Of a stretch of 64,000 nt of DNA, positions 49,743-59,194 are shown piece after piece. The DNA is taken from the NCBI RefSeq assembly GCF_002906855.1, contig NZ_MINI01000048.1, positions 1,054,001 through 1,118,000 of the forward strand. Direction: 5' to 3'. The notes under the pieces were generated by a model. It had not been told where the DNA came from, ran no database searches, and saw only the letters and a list, made by a program, of their open reading frames with translations. This stretch comes from Pseudomonas putida. Lineage in GTDB: Bacteria; Pseudomonadota; Gammaproteobacteria; Pseudomonadales; Pseudomonadaceae. Position 1 is the first letter of the stretch; every line of letters starts with the position of its first letter. A program made the translations under genes and the position numbers.

Positions 49743-51962
49743 GTGTCCGACGTCATCCTGCGCCTTGCCCTGCCCTCCCCATTGCGCCGCCTGTTCGACT
49801 ACAAGGCGCCAGCAAGCATGGCACGCCAGGTGTTGACCCCAGGCATGCGCATCCGCGTCCCGTTCGGCCGCCGCGAAATGATCGGTGTGCTGGTGGAGGT
49901 GTGCGAGCAGAGCGAAGTGCCGGCCGACAAGCTCAAGCCCGCCAGTGCCTTGCTCGACCCTGTTTCGCCGATCCCGGCAGCGCTGTTCAAGCTGTGCTTA
50001 TGGACTGCCCAGTACTACCAGCACAGCCTTGGCGACACCCTGAGCTGGGCGTTGCCCACGCTGCTGCGCCAGGGCGAACCTGCCGAAATGCGCCAGGAGC
50101 GCTTCTGGCACGTGGCACCCGGCGCACGCCTGGAAGACCCGCGCATCGCCCGCGCCCCGCGCCAGCGCGACGCTCTCAAGACCCTGGCCCAGCACCCGCA
50201 CGGCGTGGCGCACAGCCTGCTGAGCAAGCTCAACCTGAACAAGGACAGCCTCGACCTGCTGCTGGCCAAGGAGCTGGTTCAGCTGGAAGTACGCCGCCAC
50301 CTGCCGACGCACCGCCATGAACACTGGCTGGCACAGCCGGAACTGCCGCTCAATGAAGAACAGCGCGAGGCTTTCGACGCCGTGCGCGAGGGCTTTGACG
50401 GTTTCGGCGCCTTCCTGCTGGCCGGCGTCACCGGCAGCGGCAAGACCGAGGTTTACCTGCAACTGATTCGAGAAACCCTGGAGGCCGGCAAGCAAGCATT
50501 GGTGCTGATCCCCGAGATAAACCTCGGCCCGCAGACCCTGGCGCGCTTCGAGCAGCGCTTCAATGCCCGCATTGCCCTGCTGCATTCGGCCGTGAACGAC
50601 CGCGAGCGCCTCGATGCCTGGCTGGCCGCCCGCGACGGCGAGGCCGATATCATCATCGGCACGCGTTCAGCGCTGTTCACGCCGATGAAAAACCCCGGCC
50701 TGATCATCATCGACGAAGAGCACGACGGCTCCTACAAACAGCAGGAAGGCCTGCGTTACCACGCCCGCGACCTCGCGCTGGTGCGCGCCCACCAGGAAAA
50801 CATCCCGATCCTGCTCGGTTCCGCCACCCCCTCACTGGAAACCCTGCACAACGCACTCACCGGCCGCTATCGCCTGCTGCGCATGAACCAGCGCGCAGGT
50901 GGCGCCCGCCCACCGCGCATGCTGCGCCTGGATGTGAAGAGCCTGCCGCTGGACAGCGGTATCAGTGGCCCGCTGCAGCAGGCCATCCGTCAAACCCTGG
51001 AGGCCGGCCAGCAAGTCCTGGTGTTCCTCAACCGCCGTGGCTTTGCCCCGACCTTGCTGTGCCATGATTGCGGCTGGCTGTCCGAATGCCCCCGCTGCGA
51101 TGCCCGCATGACCGTGCACCAGCGCTCTGGCGTGCTGCGTTGCCACCACTGTGGCTACGACGAGCGCCTGCCGCACCAGTGCCCGCAGTGCAACCACGTC
51201 GACCTGCGCCCCGTGGGCGCCGGTACCGAACGCGCCGAAGAACGCCTGAAAGTGATCTTCCCGGATTACCCGATCCTGCGCGTGGATCGCGACAGCACGG
51301 CGCGCAAGGACGCCATGCACACCTTGTTCACCACCATCCAGCGCGGCCAGCCAAGCATTCTGGTGGGCACCCAGATGCTGGCCAAAGGTCACCACTTCCC
51401 GCGGGTAACCCTGGTCGCCATTCTCGATGCCGACGGCGGGCTCTTCTCCGGCGACTTCCGCGCCAGCGAGCGCATGGCCCAGCTGATCGTCCAGGTGGCC
51501 GGCCGGGCCGGGCGTGCCGAAGAGCCCGGCAAGGTAATCATCCAGACGCATTTGGCCGATCACCCGCTGCTGGTGCAACTGACCGAACAAGGTTACTTCG
51601 CCTTTGCCGAACAAGCCCTGGACGAACGCCGCAATGCCGGGCTGCCACCGTTCTCTCACCTTGCCCTGCTGCGCGCCGAAGCACACAAGCCCGGCCAGGC
51701 TGAAAGCTTCCTCGACGAAGCCTGCGCCGCCGCCGAACGCCTGGTCGCCGAACAGCGCCTGCCCGGCATCGAACTGCTGGGGCCGGTGCCTGCGCCAATG
51801 GAGCGCCGCGCCGGACGTTTCAGGGCGCAACTATTGATTCAGGCCAATACCCGGGCCCCCTTGCATCGACTGATCAGCGCCTGGTTGCTAGTGTTGGAGC
51901 AACTGCCGAGCGGGCGCCAGGTACGCTGGTCGCTGGATGTCGACCCGGTCGACCTTTATTAA
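49743..51962 (+). CDS. priA: Primosomal protein N' (replication-restart helicase PriA)
   Basis: A 739-residue superfamily 2 helicase that reloads the replisome at stalled forks. The N-terminal fork-binding domain comes first, then Walker A LLAGVTGSGKTEVYLQLI, Walker B LIIIDEEHDGSYKQQ, and eight zinc-binding Cys residues in CHDCGWLSECPRCDAR and CHHCGYDERLPHQCPQCN. A GTG start at 49743 gives the family N-terminus SDVILRLALPSPLRRLFDY. It precedes argS by 108 nt. Confidence 0.96.
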   Translation: MSDVILRLALPSPLRRLFDYKAPASMARQVLTPGMRIRVPFGRREMIGVLVEVCEQSEVPADKLKPASALLDPVSPIPAALFKLCLWTAQYYQHSLGDTLSWALPTLLRQGEPAEMRQERFWHVAPGARLEDPRIARAPRQRDALKTLAQHPHGVAHSLLSKLNLNKDSLDLLLAKELVQLEVRRHLPTHRHEHWLAQPELPLNEEQREAFDAVREGFDGFGAFLLAGVTGSGKTEVYLQLIRETLEAGKQALVLIPEINLGPQTLARFEQRFNARIALLHSAVNDRERLDAWLAARDGEADIIIGTRSALFTPMKNPGLIIIDEEHDGSYKQQEGLRYHARDLALVRAHQENIPILLGSATPSLETLHNALTGRYRLLRMNQRAGGARPPRMLRLDVKSLPLDSGISGPLQQAIRQTLEAGQQVLVFLNRRGFAPTLLCHDCGWLSECPRCDARMTVHQRSGVLRCHHCGYDERLPHQCPQCNHVDLRPVGAGTERAEERLKVIFPDYPILRVDRDSTARKDAMHTLFTTIQRGQPSILVGTQMLAKGHHFPRVTLVAILDADGGLFSGDFRASERMAQLIVQVAGRAGRAEEPGKVIIQTHLADHPLLVQLTEQGYFAFAEQALDERRNAGLPPFSHLALLRAEAHKPGQAESFLDEACAAAERLVAEQRLPGIELLGPVPAPMERRAGRFRAQLLIQANTRAPLHRLISAWLLVLEQLPSGRQVRWSLDVDPVDLY

Positions 51963-52070
51963 GCTTCTGCCCCAAAGGTTGGCAACCCGCCCCCAGCAAC
52001 GGATAATGCCCAGTTTTTCCACCTGCGCATCCAGGCGCTCCACCGCGCTTGCGGTCGAAAAGAGATCCCC

Positions 52071-53807
52071 ATGAAAGACACCATTCGCCAGCTGATCCAG
52101 CAAGCCCTCACCCAACTCGTCACCGACGGTGTGCTGCCTGAAGGGCTCTCGCCGGCGATCCAGGTGGAAAACGCCCGGGACAAGACCCACGGCGACTTCG
52201 CCAGCAACATCGCCATGATGCTGGCCAAGCCGGCCGGCATGAAGCCGCGCGACCTGGCCGAAAAACTGATCAACGCTCTGCCGGCGACCGCCGACATCAG
52301 CAAGGTCGAGATCGCTGGCCCAGGCTTCCTGAACTTCTTCCAGAACACCGACGCCCTGGCCAACCGCCTGGACGCCGCCCTGGCCGACGCCCACCTGGGC
52401 GCACGCAAAGCCGGCCCTGCGCAGAAGGTGGTGATCGACATGTCGGCACCGAACCTGGCCAAGGAGATGCACGTCGGCCACCTGCGTTCGACCATCATCG
52501 GTGACAGCGTCGCCCGTGTTCTGGAGTTCCTCGGCGACGACGTGATTCGCCAGAACCACGTGGGCGACTGGGGCACCCAGTTCGGCATGCTGCTGGCCTA
52601 CCTGGAAGAAAACCCGATCACCAGCGACGAGCTGTCGGACCTGGAAAACTTCTACCGCGCCGCCAAGAAGCGCTTTGACGAGTCCGAAGCGTTCGCCACC
52701 CGCGCCCGCGGCCTTGTAGTCAAGCTGCAGGCCGGCGACCCAGACTGCATGGCCCTCTGGACGCGCTTCAAGGACATCTCGCTGTCGCACTGTCAGAAGA
52801 CCTACGAGCTGCTCAACGTCAAACTGACCATGGCCGACGTGATGGGCGAAAGCGCCTACAACGACGACCTGGCCAACGTAGTGGCCGACCTCAAGGCCAA
52901 GGGCTTGCTGGTCGAAAGCCAGGGCGCACAATGCGTGTTCCTCGACGAATTCAAGAACAGCGACGGCGACCCGCTGCCAGTGATTGTGCAGAAGGCCGAC
53001 GGCGGCTACCTGTACGCCACCACCGACCTGGCCGCCGTGCGCTACCGCAGCAACGTGCTCAAGGCCGACCGCGCCCTGTACTTCGTCGACCAGCGCCAGG
53101 CCCTGCACTTCAACCAGGTGTTCGAAGTGGCTCGCCGTGCCGGCTTCGTCGGCCACCCGATGCAGATGGAGCACATGGGCTTCGGCACCATGAACGGCGC
53201 CGACGGCCGCCCTTTCAAGACCCGCGACGGCGGCACCGTGAAGCTGATCGATCTGCTCACCGAGGCCAAGGAGCGCGCCTACGCGCTGGTCAAGGAAAAG
53301 AACCCGAGCCTGGCCGAAGACGAACTGCGCCACATCGCTGAAGTGGTGGGTATTGGTGCGGTGAAATACGCCGACCTGTCCAAGCACCGCACCAGCGACT
53401 ACAGCTTCAACTTCGAACTGATGCTCAACTTCGAAGGCAACACCGCGCCTTATCTGCTGTATGCCTACACCCGCGTAGCCGGTGTGTTCCGCAAGCTGGG
53501 CAAGGGCTTCGACGAAGTCGACGGCAGCATCGTGCTGCAGGCCGCTCACGAACAGGACCTGGCCGCACGCCTGGCCCAGTTTGGCGAGATCCTCAACAGC
53601 GTCGCCGACAAGGGTACCCCGCACGTACTGTGCAGCTACCTGTATGACCTCGCCGGCCTGTTCTCGAGCTTCTACGAGAACTGCCCCATCCTCGCCGCCG
53701 AAACGCCGGAACAGCAGCAGAGCCGCCTGCGCCTGGCTGCCCTGACCGGCCGCACCCTCAAGCAAGGTCTGGAGCTGCTCGGCCTGGAAACCCTGGAGCG
53801 CATGTAA
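52071..53807 (+). CDS. argS: Arginyl-tRNA synthetase
   Basis: A 578-residue class I aminoacyl-tRNA synthetase. The HIGH-type motif is in SAPNLAKEMHVGHLRSTIIGD, preceded by the N-terminal Add-1 domain (MKDTIRQLIQQAL). The C-terminal DALR anticodon-binding domain ends GLELLGLETLERM. In GFGTMNGADGRPFKTRDGG the KMSKS position is degenerate, as usual for ArgRS. The SPOR gene begins 1 nt after its stop. Confidence 0.97.
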   Translation: MKDTIRQLIQQALTQLVTDGVLPEGLSPAIQVENARDKTHGDFASNIAMMLAKPAGMKPRDLAEKLINALPATADISKVEIAGPGFLNFFQNTDALANRLDAALADAHLGARKAGPAQKVVIDMSAPNLAKEMHVGHLRSTIIGDSVARVLEFLGDDVIRQNHVGDWGTQFGMLLAYLEENPITSDELSDLENFYRAAKKRFDESEAFATRARGLVVKLQAGDPDCMALWTRFKDISLSHCQKTYELLNVKLTMADVMGESAYNDDLANVVADLKAKGLLVESQGAQCVFLDEFKNSDGDPLPVIVQKADGGYLYATTDLAAVRYRSNVLKADRALYFVDQRQALHFNQVFEVARRAGFVGHPMQMEHMGFGTMNGADGRPFKTRDGGTVKLIDLLTEAKERAYALVKEKNPSLAEDELRHIAEVVGIGAVKYADLSKHRTSDYSFNFELMLNFEGNTAPYLLYAYTRVAGVFRKLGKGFDEVDGSIVLQAAHEQDLAARLAQFGEILNSVADKGTPHVLCSYLYDLAGLFSSFYENCPILAAETPEQQQSRLRLAALTGRTLKQGLELLGLETLERM

Positions 53808-53808
53808 G

Positions 53809-54510
53809 TTGGCTGCCAAGAAAAAACCAGCGCCCAAACGCGGCGCCAGCCGTCAGACGGCCCCAGCCAAGCAGCCGATTCCCGGCTGGGTATGGCTGGC
53901 GGTCGGCCTGACGGTCGGCGCGTTCATCGTTTTCCTGATGAAGCTCGAACCCGGAGGCGGTGACATCAAGCGCACCAAACCCGAGCAGCAGAAGCCGGAG
54001 AAGGTGGCCGAGGCCAGCAAGTCGACCACCCCAGCAACACCTCAGCCGCCGGTGAAGCCGAAGTACGACTTCTACACCCTGCTGCCGGAATCCGAGGTGA
54101 TCGTGCCGCCTGAGGCCGTGCCGGAGAAGACCCCGCCAGTACCTGCACAGCCGGTGACCCCGGTAACGCCAGCTGAAGCAGCGAAAATCGACACCGCTCG
54201 CGCCCAGGCCGCTCTGCTGGGGCAGACACCGCCCCCCGCGCCACCGGTGATCAAGCCAGCGGCGACCACGCAATACTTCCTGCAGGCCGGTTCGTTCCGC
54301 AAGCAGGCCGACGCCGACAAGGTCCGCGCGCAGATCATCCTGCTCGGCCAGGCAGTCAAGGTCGAGTCGGGTACCGTCAAGGAAGAAACCTGGTACCGCG
54401 TGCTGGTCGGGCCGTTCAGCAACCGTGAACAGCTGACCGTGGCGCAGAAACAGCTGGCGGGGGCCGGGTTCAGCAACTTGCTGCTGCAGCAGCGACAGAC
54501 CCGCCAGTAA
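53809..54510 (+). CDS. FtsN-like SPOR-domain protein
   Basis: A 233-residue bitopic inner-membrane protein: basic cytoplasmic start (AAKKKPAPKRGASRQ), a membrane helix (about 28-46, VWLAVGLTVGAFIVFLM), a long Pro/Ala/Lys-rich periplasmic linker and a C-terminal SPOR domain (TTQYFLQAGSFRKQADADKVRAQ). The arrangement is that of FtsN, and argS-SPOR adjacency is common in pseudomonads. A TTG start immediately after the argS stop is inferred because no ATG precedes the helix. Confidence 0.88.
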   Translation: MAAKKKPAPKRGASRQTAPAKQPIPGWVWLAVGLTVGAFIVFLMKLEPGGGDIKRTKPEQQKPEKVAEASKSTTPATPQPPVKPKYDFYTLLPESEVIVPPEAVPEKTPPVPAQPVTPVTPAEAAKIDTARAQAALLGQTPPPAPPVIKPAATTQYFLQAGSFRKQADADKVRAQIILLGQAVKVESGTVKEETWYRVLVGPFSNREQLTVAQKQLAGAGFSNLLLQQRQTRQ

Positions 54511-54512
54511 CG

Positions 54513-54550
54513 AAAAAGGCCTTGCCGCACAGCGCGACAAGGCCTTTTTT
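54513..54550. terminator. Bidirectional terminator between SPOR and TM2 genes
   Basis: AAAAAGGCCTTG...CAAGGCCTTTTTT stem between convergent genes. Confidence 0.9.
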
Positions 54551-54566
54551 GTGGGCGCCTCCCGCC

Positions 54567-54986
54567 CTATCGGCTACGGGAGTTGGCTTCGGAAATCTGG
54601 CTGTTCAAGGTCCAGAAGTCATACAGCACACCAACCAGGAACAGGCCGCCGGTGAAGAAGTAGATGATCGCCGAGATCCACTTGCCCTGGTACAGGCGAT
54701 GCACACCAAAGATGCCCAGGAAGGTCAGCAGGATCCAGGCGATGTTGTAGTCGATACGGCCGGACTGGAAACGCATGTCCGCCTCACGGTCCATCGACGG
54801 AATCAGGAACAGGTCGATCAGCCAGCCGATGCCGAGCAGACCCAGGGTGAAGAACCAGATGGTGCCGGTGATCGGCTTGCCGTAGTAGAAACGGTGCGAG
54901 CCGGTAAAGCCGAATATCCACAGCAGGTAGCCGATGACCTTGCTGTGTGTGTCGTGATACGGCGCCCCTTGCTGATAACTGTTCAT
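54567..54986 (-). CDS. TM2-domain membrane protein
   Basis: A 139-residue protein with two TM2-type halves. The first reads VIGYLLWIFGFTGSHRFYYGKPITGTIWFF; the second reads IAWILLTFLGIFGVHRLYQGKWISAIIYFF. Each has the conserved G-x-HR-x-Y-x-G turn between helices. Function is unknown. It has its own start region and is divergent from the NlpC/P60 gene. Confidence 0.85.
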   Translation of the reverse strand: MNSYQQGAPYHDTHSKVIGYLLWIFGFTGSHRFYYGKPITGTIWFFTLGLLGIGWLIDLFLIPSMDREADMRFQSGRIDYNIAWILLTFLGIFGVHRLYQGKWISAIIYFFTGGLFLVGVLYDFWTLNSQISEANSRSR

Positions 54987-55154
54987 TCATAGCCCTCGTG
55001 GGTTATCCGAAAATTTTCTAAAGAAAAATGTGACTTTTTCATCGCAGCCCGACGTACGGCAGCATGACAATCGACCAACGGGCCTGAAATGGAGCAAAAA
55101 GCTGTTATAAAGTTGCGCGCCAACACACACATAACATTCATAAGAGCTTCATCT

Positions 55155-55784
55155 ATGCCGCCTTTATTCAAGACATGGCTGACCCTCTGCCTATTATTGC
55201 CCCTGGCCGCCCACGCCACCAATCGTGAGCAACGTCTTCCCAATGGTTTCACCGGTTACACCAGCAATGCCTCGGTGAAACACGCGCCCGTCAAGCAGAC
55301 CACGCTGCAGGCACGCTCGAACCATACTGGCAAGGGCCACAACCTGCCTGGCGTTGCGGCGATGTCGCCGAAGCAGAGCAGCGATGTGCTCAGCCGTGCG
55401 GTCAACGTGCTCGGTACCCCTTATGTTTGGGGCGGCAGCAACCCGAAAAAAGGGTTCGACTGCAGCGGGCTGGTCAAGTATGCGTTCAACGACGTGGCAG
55501 ACGTCGACTTGCCGCGTACGTCCAATGCCATGGCCCAAGGCCACGGCGTGAAAGTGGCCAAGAGCGACCTCAAGCCAGGCGACCTGATCTTCTTCAATAT
55601 AAAGAGCCGTCGGGTCAATCACGTTGCCATCTACCTGGGTAACGACCGCTTCATCCATGCCCCGCGTACCGGCAAGCGGGTGAGTATCGACAGCCTGAGC
55701 AAGCCTTACTGGCAGCAGCATTATGTGGTTGCCAAGCGGGTGCTGCCGAAAGAGCAGCAACAGCTGAGCCTGGCCAAGCGCTGA
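55155..55784 (+). CDS. Secreted NlpC/P60 endopeptidase
   Basis: A 209-residue peptidoglycan hydrolase. A signal peptide (about 1-20, LFKTWLTLCLLLPLAAHA) is followed by a polar linker and an NlpC/P60 domain (about 75-200) with catalytic Cys in KGFDCSGLVKYAF and His in RVNHVAIYLGNDRFIHAP. It should cut D-Glu-mDAP bonds in stem peptides. The ATG at 55155 is chosen because it gives the signal peptide; the frame is open 22 codons further upstream without one. Confidence 0.92.
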   Translation: MPPLFKTWLTLCLLLPLAAHATNREQRLPNGFTGYTSNASVKHAPVKQTTLQARSNHTGKGHNLPGVAAMSPKQSSDVLSRAVNVLGTPYVWGGSNPKKGFDCSGLVKYAFNDVADVDLPRTSNAMAQGHGVKVAKSDLKPGDLIFFNIKSRRVNHVAIYLGNDRFIHAPRTGKRVSIDSLSKPYWQQHYVVAKRVLPKEQQQLSLAKR

Positions 55785-55807
55785 TTCGATCGGCATTTTC
55801 CTGCACC

Positions 55808-55886
55808 GGCCCTTTCGCGGGGCAAGCCCGCTCCTACAGACCTGCGCAATATACCTGTAGGAGCGGGCTTGCCCCGCGAAGAGGCC
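55808..55886. repeat. Inverted pair of REP elements
   Basis: Two REP copies (about 55808-55839 and 55855-55886) face each other around an AT-rich 15-nt centre: GGGGCAAGCCCGCTCCTACAG and its near-exact reverse complement. The pair sits between convergent genes and is the P. putida REP type. Confidence 0.9.
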
Positions 55887-55896
55887 TGCACAGGCA

Positions 55897-56895
55897 CTAC
55901 AAATCGCTGATCAACCCTTTCTCCCGCAGCGCTCGCATCGCCCCTTCCATCGTCCGCATTCCCTCCGCCGCCCCGGCCTGCATCACCGAACATAACTGCG
56001 CCATCCGCCCCTCGCGCACCATATTGCGTACCGCAGGCGTTGCCACTAACACTTCCCTCGCAGCCACCCGGCCGCCGCCCACACGCTTGACCAGCACCTG
56101 CGCCACCACCAGGCGCAACGACTCCGCCAGCATCGCCCGCACCAGCGGTTTCTCCTCTGCCGCAAATACCTCAACCAGCCGGTCAATGCTGCTGGCCGCC
56201 GACCGTGTATGCACCGTGGCCAGCACCAGATGCCCGGTCTCCGCGGCACGTAACGCCAGACGGATGGTTTGCAGATCGCGCAACTCGCCGATCATGATCA
56301 CATCCGGGTCCTGGCGCAGGGCGCTGCGCAGCCCTTGGGCGAAGTCACGACAATGTCGGCCAATCTCACGCTGGTTGACCAGGCTGCGTTGGCTGCTGTG
56401 GATAACTTCAACCGGGTCTTCGAGGGTGATGACATGCAGCGCCCGCTCACGATTGAGCCGGTCGATCAGTGCCGCCAGGGTGCTCGACTTGCCGCTACCG
56501 GTCGGGCCGCCCACCAGCACCAGTCCATCCGTATGCTGCGCAACGGCTTGAAACACTTCTTCGAGGTCGAGCTCATCGACACTGGCAATACGTTTTGGAA
56601 TCAGGCGAAGCGTGGCTGCCAGGCCGTTCAGTTGCCGAAACAGATTGAGACGAAAACGCCCCAGCGATGCCAGTTCCAGTGCCAGATCCAGCTCATCGCC
56701 CTGTATCCATTGCCGACACTGGCTTTCGTCGAGCAGCGGCGCCATTGCGTCGCTCAATGCGGCTGGCGTCACGCTCGGCAGCGCCATGCGCCGCAGCTCG
56801 CCGTCCACCCGTAGCATCGGTATCTCGCCCGCTGCCAGGTGCAGGTCGCTCGCCCCTGCATCCATGGCCCGGGCCAACAGGTCGGTCACGTCCAT
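55897..56895 (-). CDS. pilT: PilT-like twitching ATPase
   Basis: A 332-residue hexameric retraction ATPase: Walker A VLVGGPTGSGKSSTLAALID, Asp box VITLEDPVEVIH, Walker B DPDVIMIGELRDLQTIRLAL and His box TGHLVLATVHTRSAASSIDR. The start MDVTDLLARAMDAGASDLHL at 56895 follows GGGGAG. It is divergent from yggS, the usual pilT-yggS-proC neighbourhood. In this window it is the only pilus-type ATPase; whether it works with the Hof-like operon at 37.9-41.5 kb is unknown. Confidence 0.92.
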   Translation of the reverse strand: MDVTDLLARAMDAGASDLHLAAGEIPMLRVDGELRRMALPSVTPAALSDAMAPLLDESQCRQWIQGDELDLALELASLGRFRLNLFRQLNGLAATLRLIPKRIASVDELDLEEVFQAVAQHTDGLVLVGGPTGSGKSSTLAALIDRLNRERALHVITLEDPVEVIHSSQRSLVNQREIGRHCRDFAQGLRSALRQDPDVIMIGELRDLQTIRLALRAAETGHLVLATVHTRSAASSIDRLVEVFAAEEKPLVRAMLAESLRLVVAQVLVKRVGGGRVAAREVLVATPAVRNMVREGRMAQLCSVMQAGAAEGMRTMEGAMRALREKGLISDL

Positions 56896-56961
56896 GAGAC
56901 TCCCCAATAGCCATCAAGCAGGTAGAATGCCGAAGACCTCCAGAGCCGACGGCATTGATCC

Positions 56962-57648
56962 ATGTCCACCATAGCAGACAACCTCTCCGCCCTCGCCGCC
57001 CGCATCCACAGCGCCGCCCAGGCTGCCGGACGCGACCCGGCCAGCGTCCAGCTGCTGGCGGTTAGCAAGACCAAACCGGCTAGCGCCATTCGCGAAATCC
57101 ACGCCGCTGGCGTGCTTGATGTCGGTGAAAACTACCTGCAGGAAGCCCTGGCCAAGCAAGAAGAACTGCGCGACCTGCCCTTGATCTGGCACTTCATCGG
57201 CCCCATTCAGTCGAACAAGACCAAAGCCATTGCCGAACATTTCGACTGGGTACACTCCGTGGACCGCCTGAAGATTGCCCAACGCCTGTCCGAACAGCGC
57301 CCTACGGGCTTGGCGCCGCTGAACATCTGCCTGCAGGTGAACGTCAGCGGCGAAGACAGCAAGTCCGGTTGTGCCCCGGCCGACCTACCAGCGCTGGCCA
57401 AGGCCGTGGCGGCAATGCCCAACCTGCGCCTGCGCGGGCTGATGACGATCCCCGAGCCGACCGAAGACCGCGCCGCCCAGGAGGCCGCTTTCGCCCGCCT
57501 GCGCCAGCTTCAGGAAAGCCTGGGCCTTGGCCTGGACACCCTGTCGATGGGCATGAGCCACGATCTGGAAGCGGCCATCGCTCAAGGCGCGACCTGGGTA
57601 CGTATCGGCACCACCCTGTTCGGCGCTCGCCATTACGGCCCCGTCTGA
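56962..57648 (+). CDS. yggS: PLP-binding protein YggS (PLPBP family)
   Basis: A 228-residue single-domain PLP-binding protein involved in vitamin B6 and amino-acid homeostasis. PLP-Lys lies in VQLLAVSKTKPA, with GENYLQEAL, WHFIGPIQSNKTK, and phosphate-binding SMGMSHDLEAAIAQGATWVRIGT. It leads the yggS-proC-yggT operon. Confidence 0.95.
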   Translation: MSTIADNLSALAARIHSAAQAAGRDPASVQLLAVSKTKPASAIREIHAAGVLDVGENYLQEALAKQEELRDLPLIWHFIGPIQSNKTKAIAEHFDWVHSVDRLKIAQRLSEQRPTGLAPLNICLQVNVSGEDSKSGCAPADLPALAKAVAAMPNLRLRGLMTIPEPTEDRAAQEAAFARLRQLQESLGLGLDTLSMGMSHDLEAAIAQGATWVRIGTTLFGARHYGPV

Positions 57649-57686
57649 TTCCATGCTTTACTCACTCTTTCCCTCAAGGACCTGAC

Positions 57687-58505
57687 ATGAGCAAGACACG
57701 TATTGCCTTTATCGGCGCCGGCAACATGGCCGCCAGCCTGATCGGCGGCCTGCGTGACCAAGGCCTGGACGCGGCGCAGATCCGTGCCAGCGACCCCGGC
57801 GCCGAGACCCGCAACCGCATCCAGGCCGAACACGGCATCGAGGCTTTCGAAGACAACGCCCAGGCCATTGCCGGTGCCGATGTGATCGTGCTGGCGGTGA
57901 AGCCGCAGGTCATGAAGGCCGTGTGCGAGGCACTGAAGCCGAACCTCGAAGCTGGCCAACTGATCGTCTCGATCGCCGCCGGCATCACCTGCGCCAGCCT
58001 GCAGACCTGGCTCGGCGCCCGCCCGGTGGTACGCTGCATGCCCAACACGCCAGCACTGCTGCGCCAGGGCGTCAGCGGCCTGTACGCCACCACTGAAGTG
58101 TCCGACGAGCAACGCCAGCAGGCCAAGGAGCTGCTGTCGGCAGTCGGCACGGCCTTGTGGCTGGAGCACGAGCAACAACTGGACGCCGTAACCGCGGTCT
58201 CAGGCAGTGGCCCGGCCTACTTCTTCCTGCTGATTGAAGCGATGACCGCTGCTGGCGAAAAACTGGGCCTGACACGCGAAACCGCCTCGCAACTGACCCT
58301 GCAAACCGCCCTGGGCGCCGCACGCATGGCCGTGGCCAGCGATGTCGACGCCGCTGAGCTGCGCCGCCGTGTCACCTCGCCAGCCGGCACCACCGAGGCT
58401 GCGATCAAGTCGTTCCAGGGCAATGGCTTCGAAGCCATCGTCGAGCAGGCGCTGGCAGCGGCGTCGAAGCGTTCCGCCGAGCTGGCCGAACAACTGGGCA
58501 AATAA
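57687..58505 (+). CDS. proC: Pyrroline-5-carboxylate reductase
   Basis: A 272-residue NAD(P)H enzyme for the last step of proline synthesis. The nucleotide motif is IAFIGAGNMAASLIGGL and the C-terminal P5CR signature RRRVTSPAGTTEAAIKSF. The ATG at 57687 has an AAGGA site; a longer frame overlaps yggS. yggT follows 10 nt downstream. Confidence 0.96.
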   Translation: MSKTRIAFIGAGNMAASLIGGLRDQGLDAAQIRASDPGAETRNRIQAEHGIEAFEDNAQAIAGADVIVLAVKPQVMKAVCEALKPNLEAGQLIVSIAAGITCASLQTWLGARPVVRCMPNTPALLRQGVSGLYATTEVSDEQRQQAKELLSAVGTALWLEHEQQLDAVTAVSGSGPAYFFLLIEAMTAAGEKLGLTRETASQLTLQTALGAARMAVASDVDAAELRRRVTSPAGTTEAAIKSFQGNGFEAIVEQALAAASKRSAELAEQLGK

Positions 58506-58515
58506 GGAGCTGTTG

Positions 58516-59106
58516 ATGAATGCACTGTCCGGCGCCGCGATCTTCGTGGTGCAAACTTTGGTCAGCCTGTACCTGGTGATCGTCCTGCTGCGCTTCGTGC
58601 TGCAGCTGGTCAAGGCCAACTTCTACAACCCGCTGAGCCAGTTCGCCGTGCGCGCGACCCAGCCACTGCTCAAACCGATCCGCCGGGTGATCCCCAGCAT
58701 CGGTGGCCTGGACACCTCGTCGCTGCTGCTGGCGATCGTCATCCAGGCCCTGCTGATGGGCTTCGTGCTGATGGTCACCTACGGCACCTTCGGCGACGTC
58801 CTGCACTTGCTGATGTGGGCCATCATCGGCATCACCTCGCTGTTCCTGAAGATTTTCTGGGTGGCGATGATCGTCATGGTGATCGTTTCCTGGGTCGCAC
58901 CGAACAGCCACAACCCGGCTGCCGAGCTGGCCTGGCAGATCAGCGAGCCGGTGCTGGCACCGTTCCGCCGCATCGTGCCCAACCTGGGCGGCATGGACAT
59001 CTCGCCGATCTTCGCCTTCCTGGCGATCCAGGTGATCCAGTCGTTCGTCATGCCGCCGCTGGCCGCCTATGCCGGCATGCCACAGGAACTGTGGCGGATG
59101 ATCTGA
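58516..59106 (+). CDS. yggT: YggT-family membrane protein
   Basis: A 196-residue membrane protein with two YggT repeats. Each has a pair of helices and a conserved P-x-R-R-x-x-P turn (PLLKPIRRVIPSIGG and PVLAPFRRIVPNLGG). The ribosome site AAGGAG lies before the ATG at 58516. Family members are linked to osmotic/K+ tolerance and envelope integrity; the exact role here is unknown. Confidence 0.93.
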   Translation: MNALSGAAIFVVQTLVSLYLVIVLLRFVLQLVKANFYNPLSQFAVRATQPLLKPIRRVIPSIGGLDTSSLLLAIVIQALLMGFVLMVTYGTFGDVLHLLMWAIIGITSLFLKIFWVAMIVMVIVSWVAPNSHNPAAELAWQISEPVLAPFRRIVPNLGGMDISPIFAFLAIQVIQSFVMPPLAAYAGMPQELWRMI

Positions 59107-59194
59107 CCCCATGCGCACCTGGCGGCAAGCCTTTGCTTGCCGCTGGGGGTAGCGCTCTTTAGACTTACGCCTCCGTCAAGCGTGAGCAGGGTCG

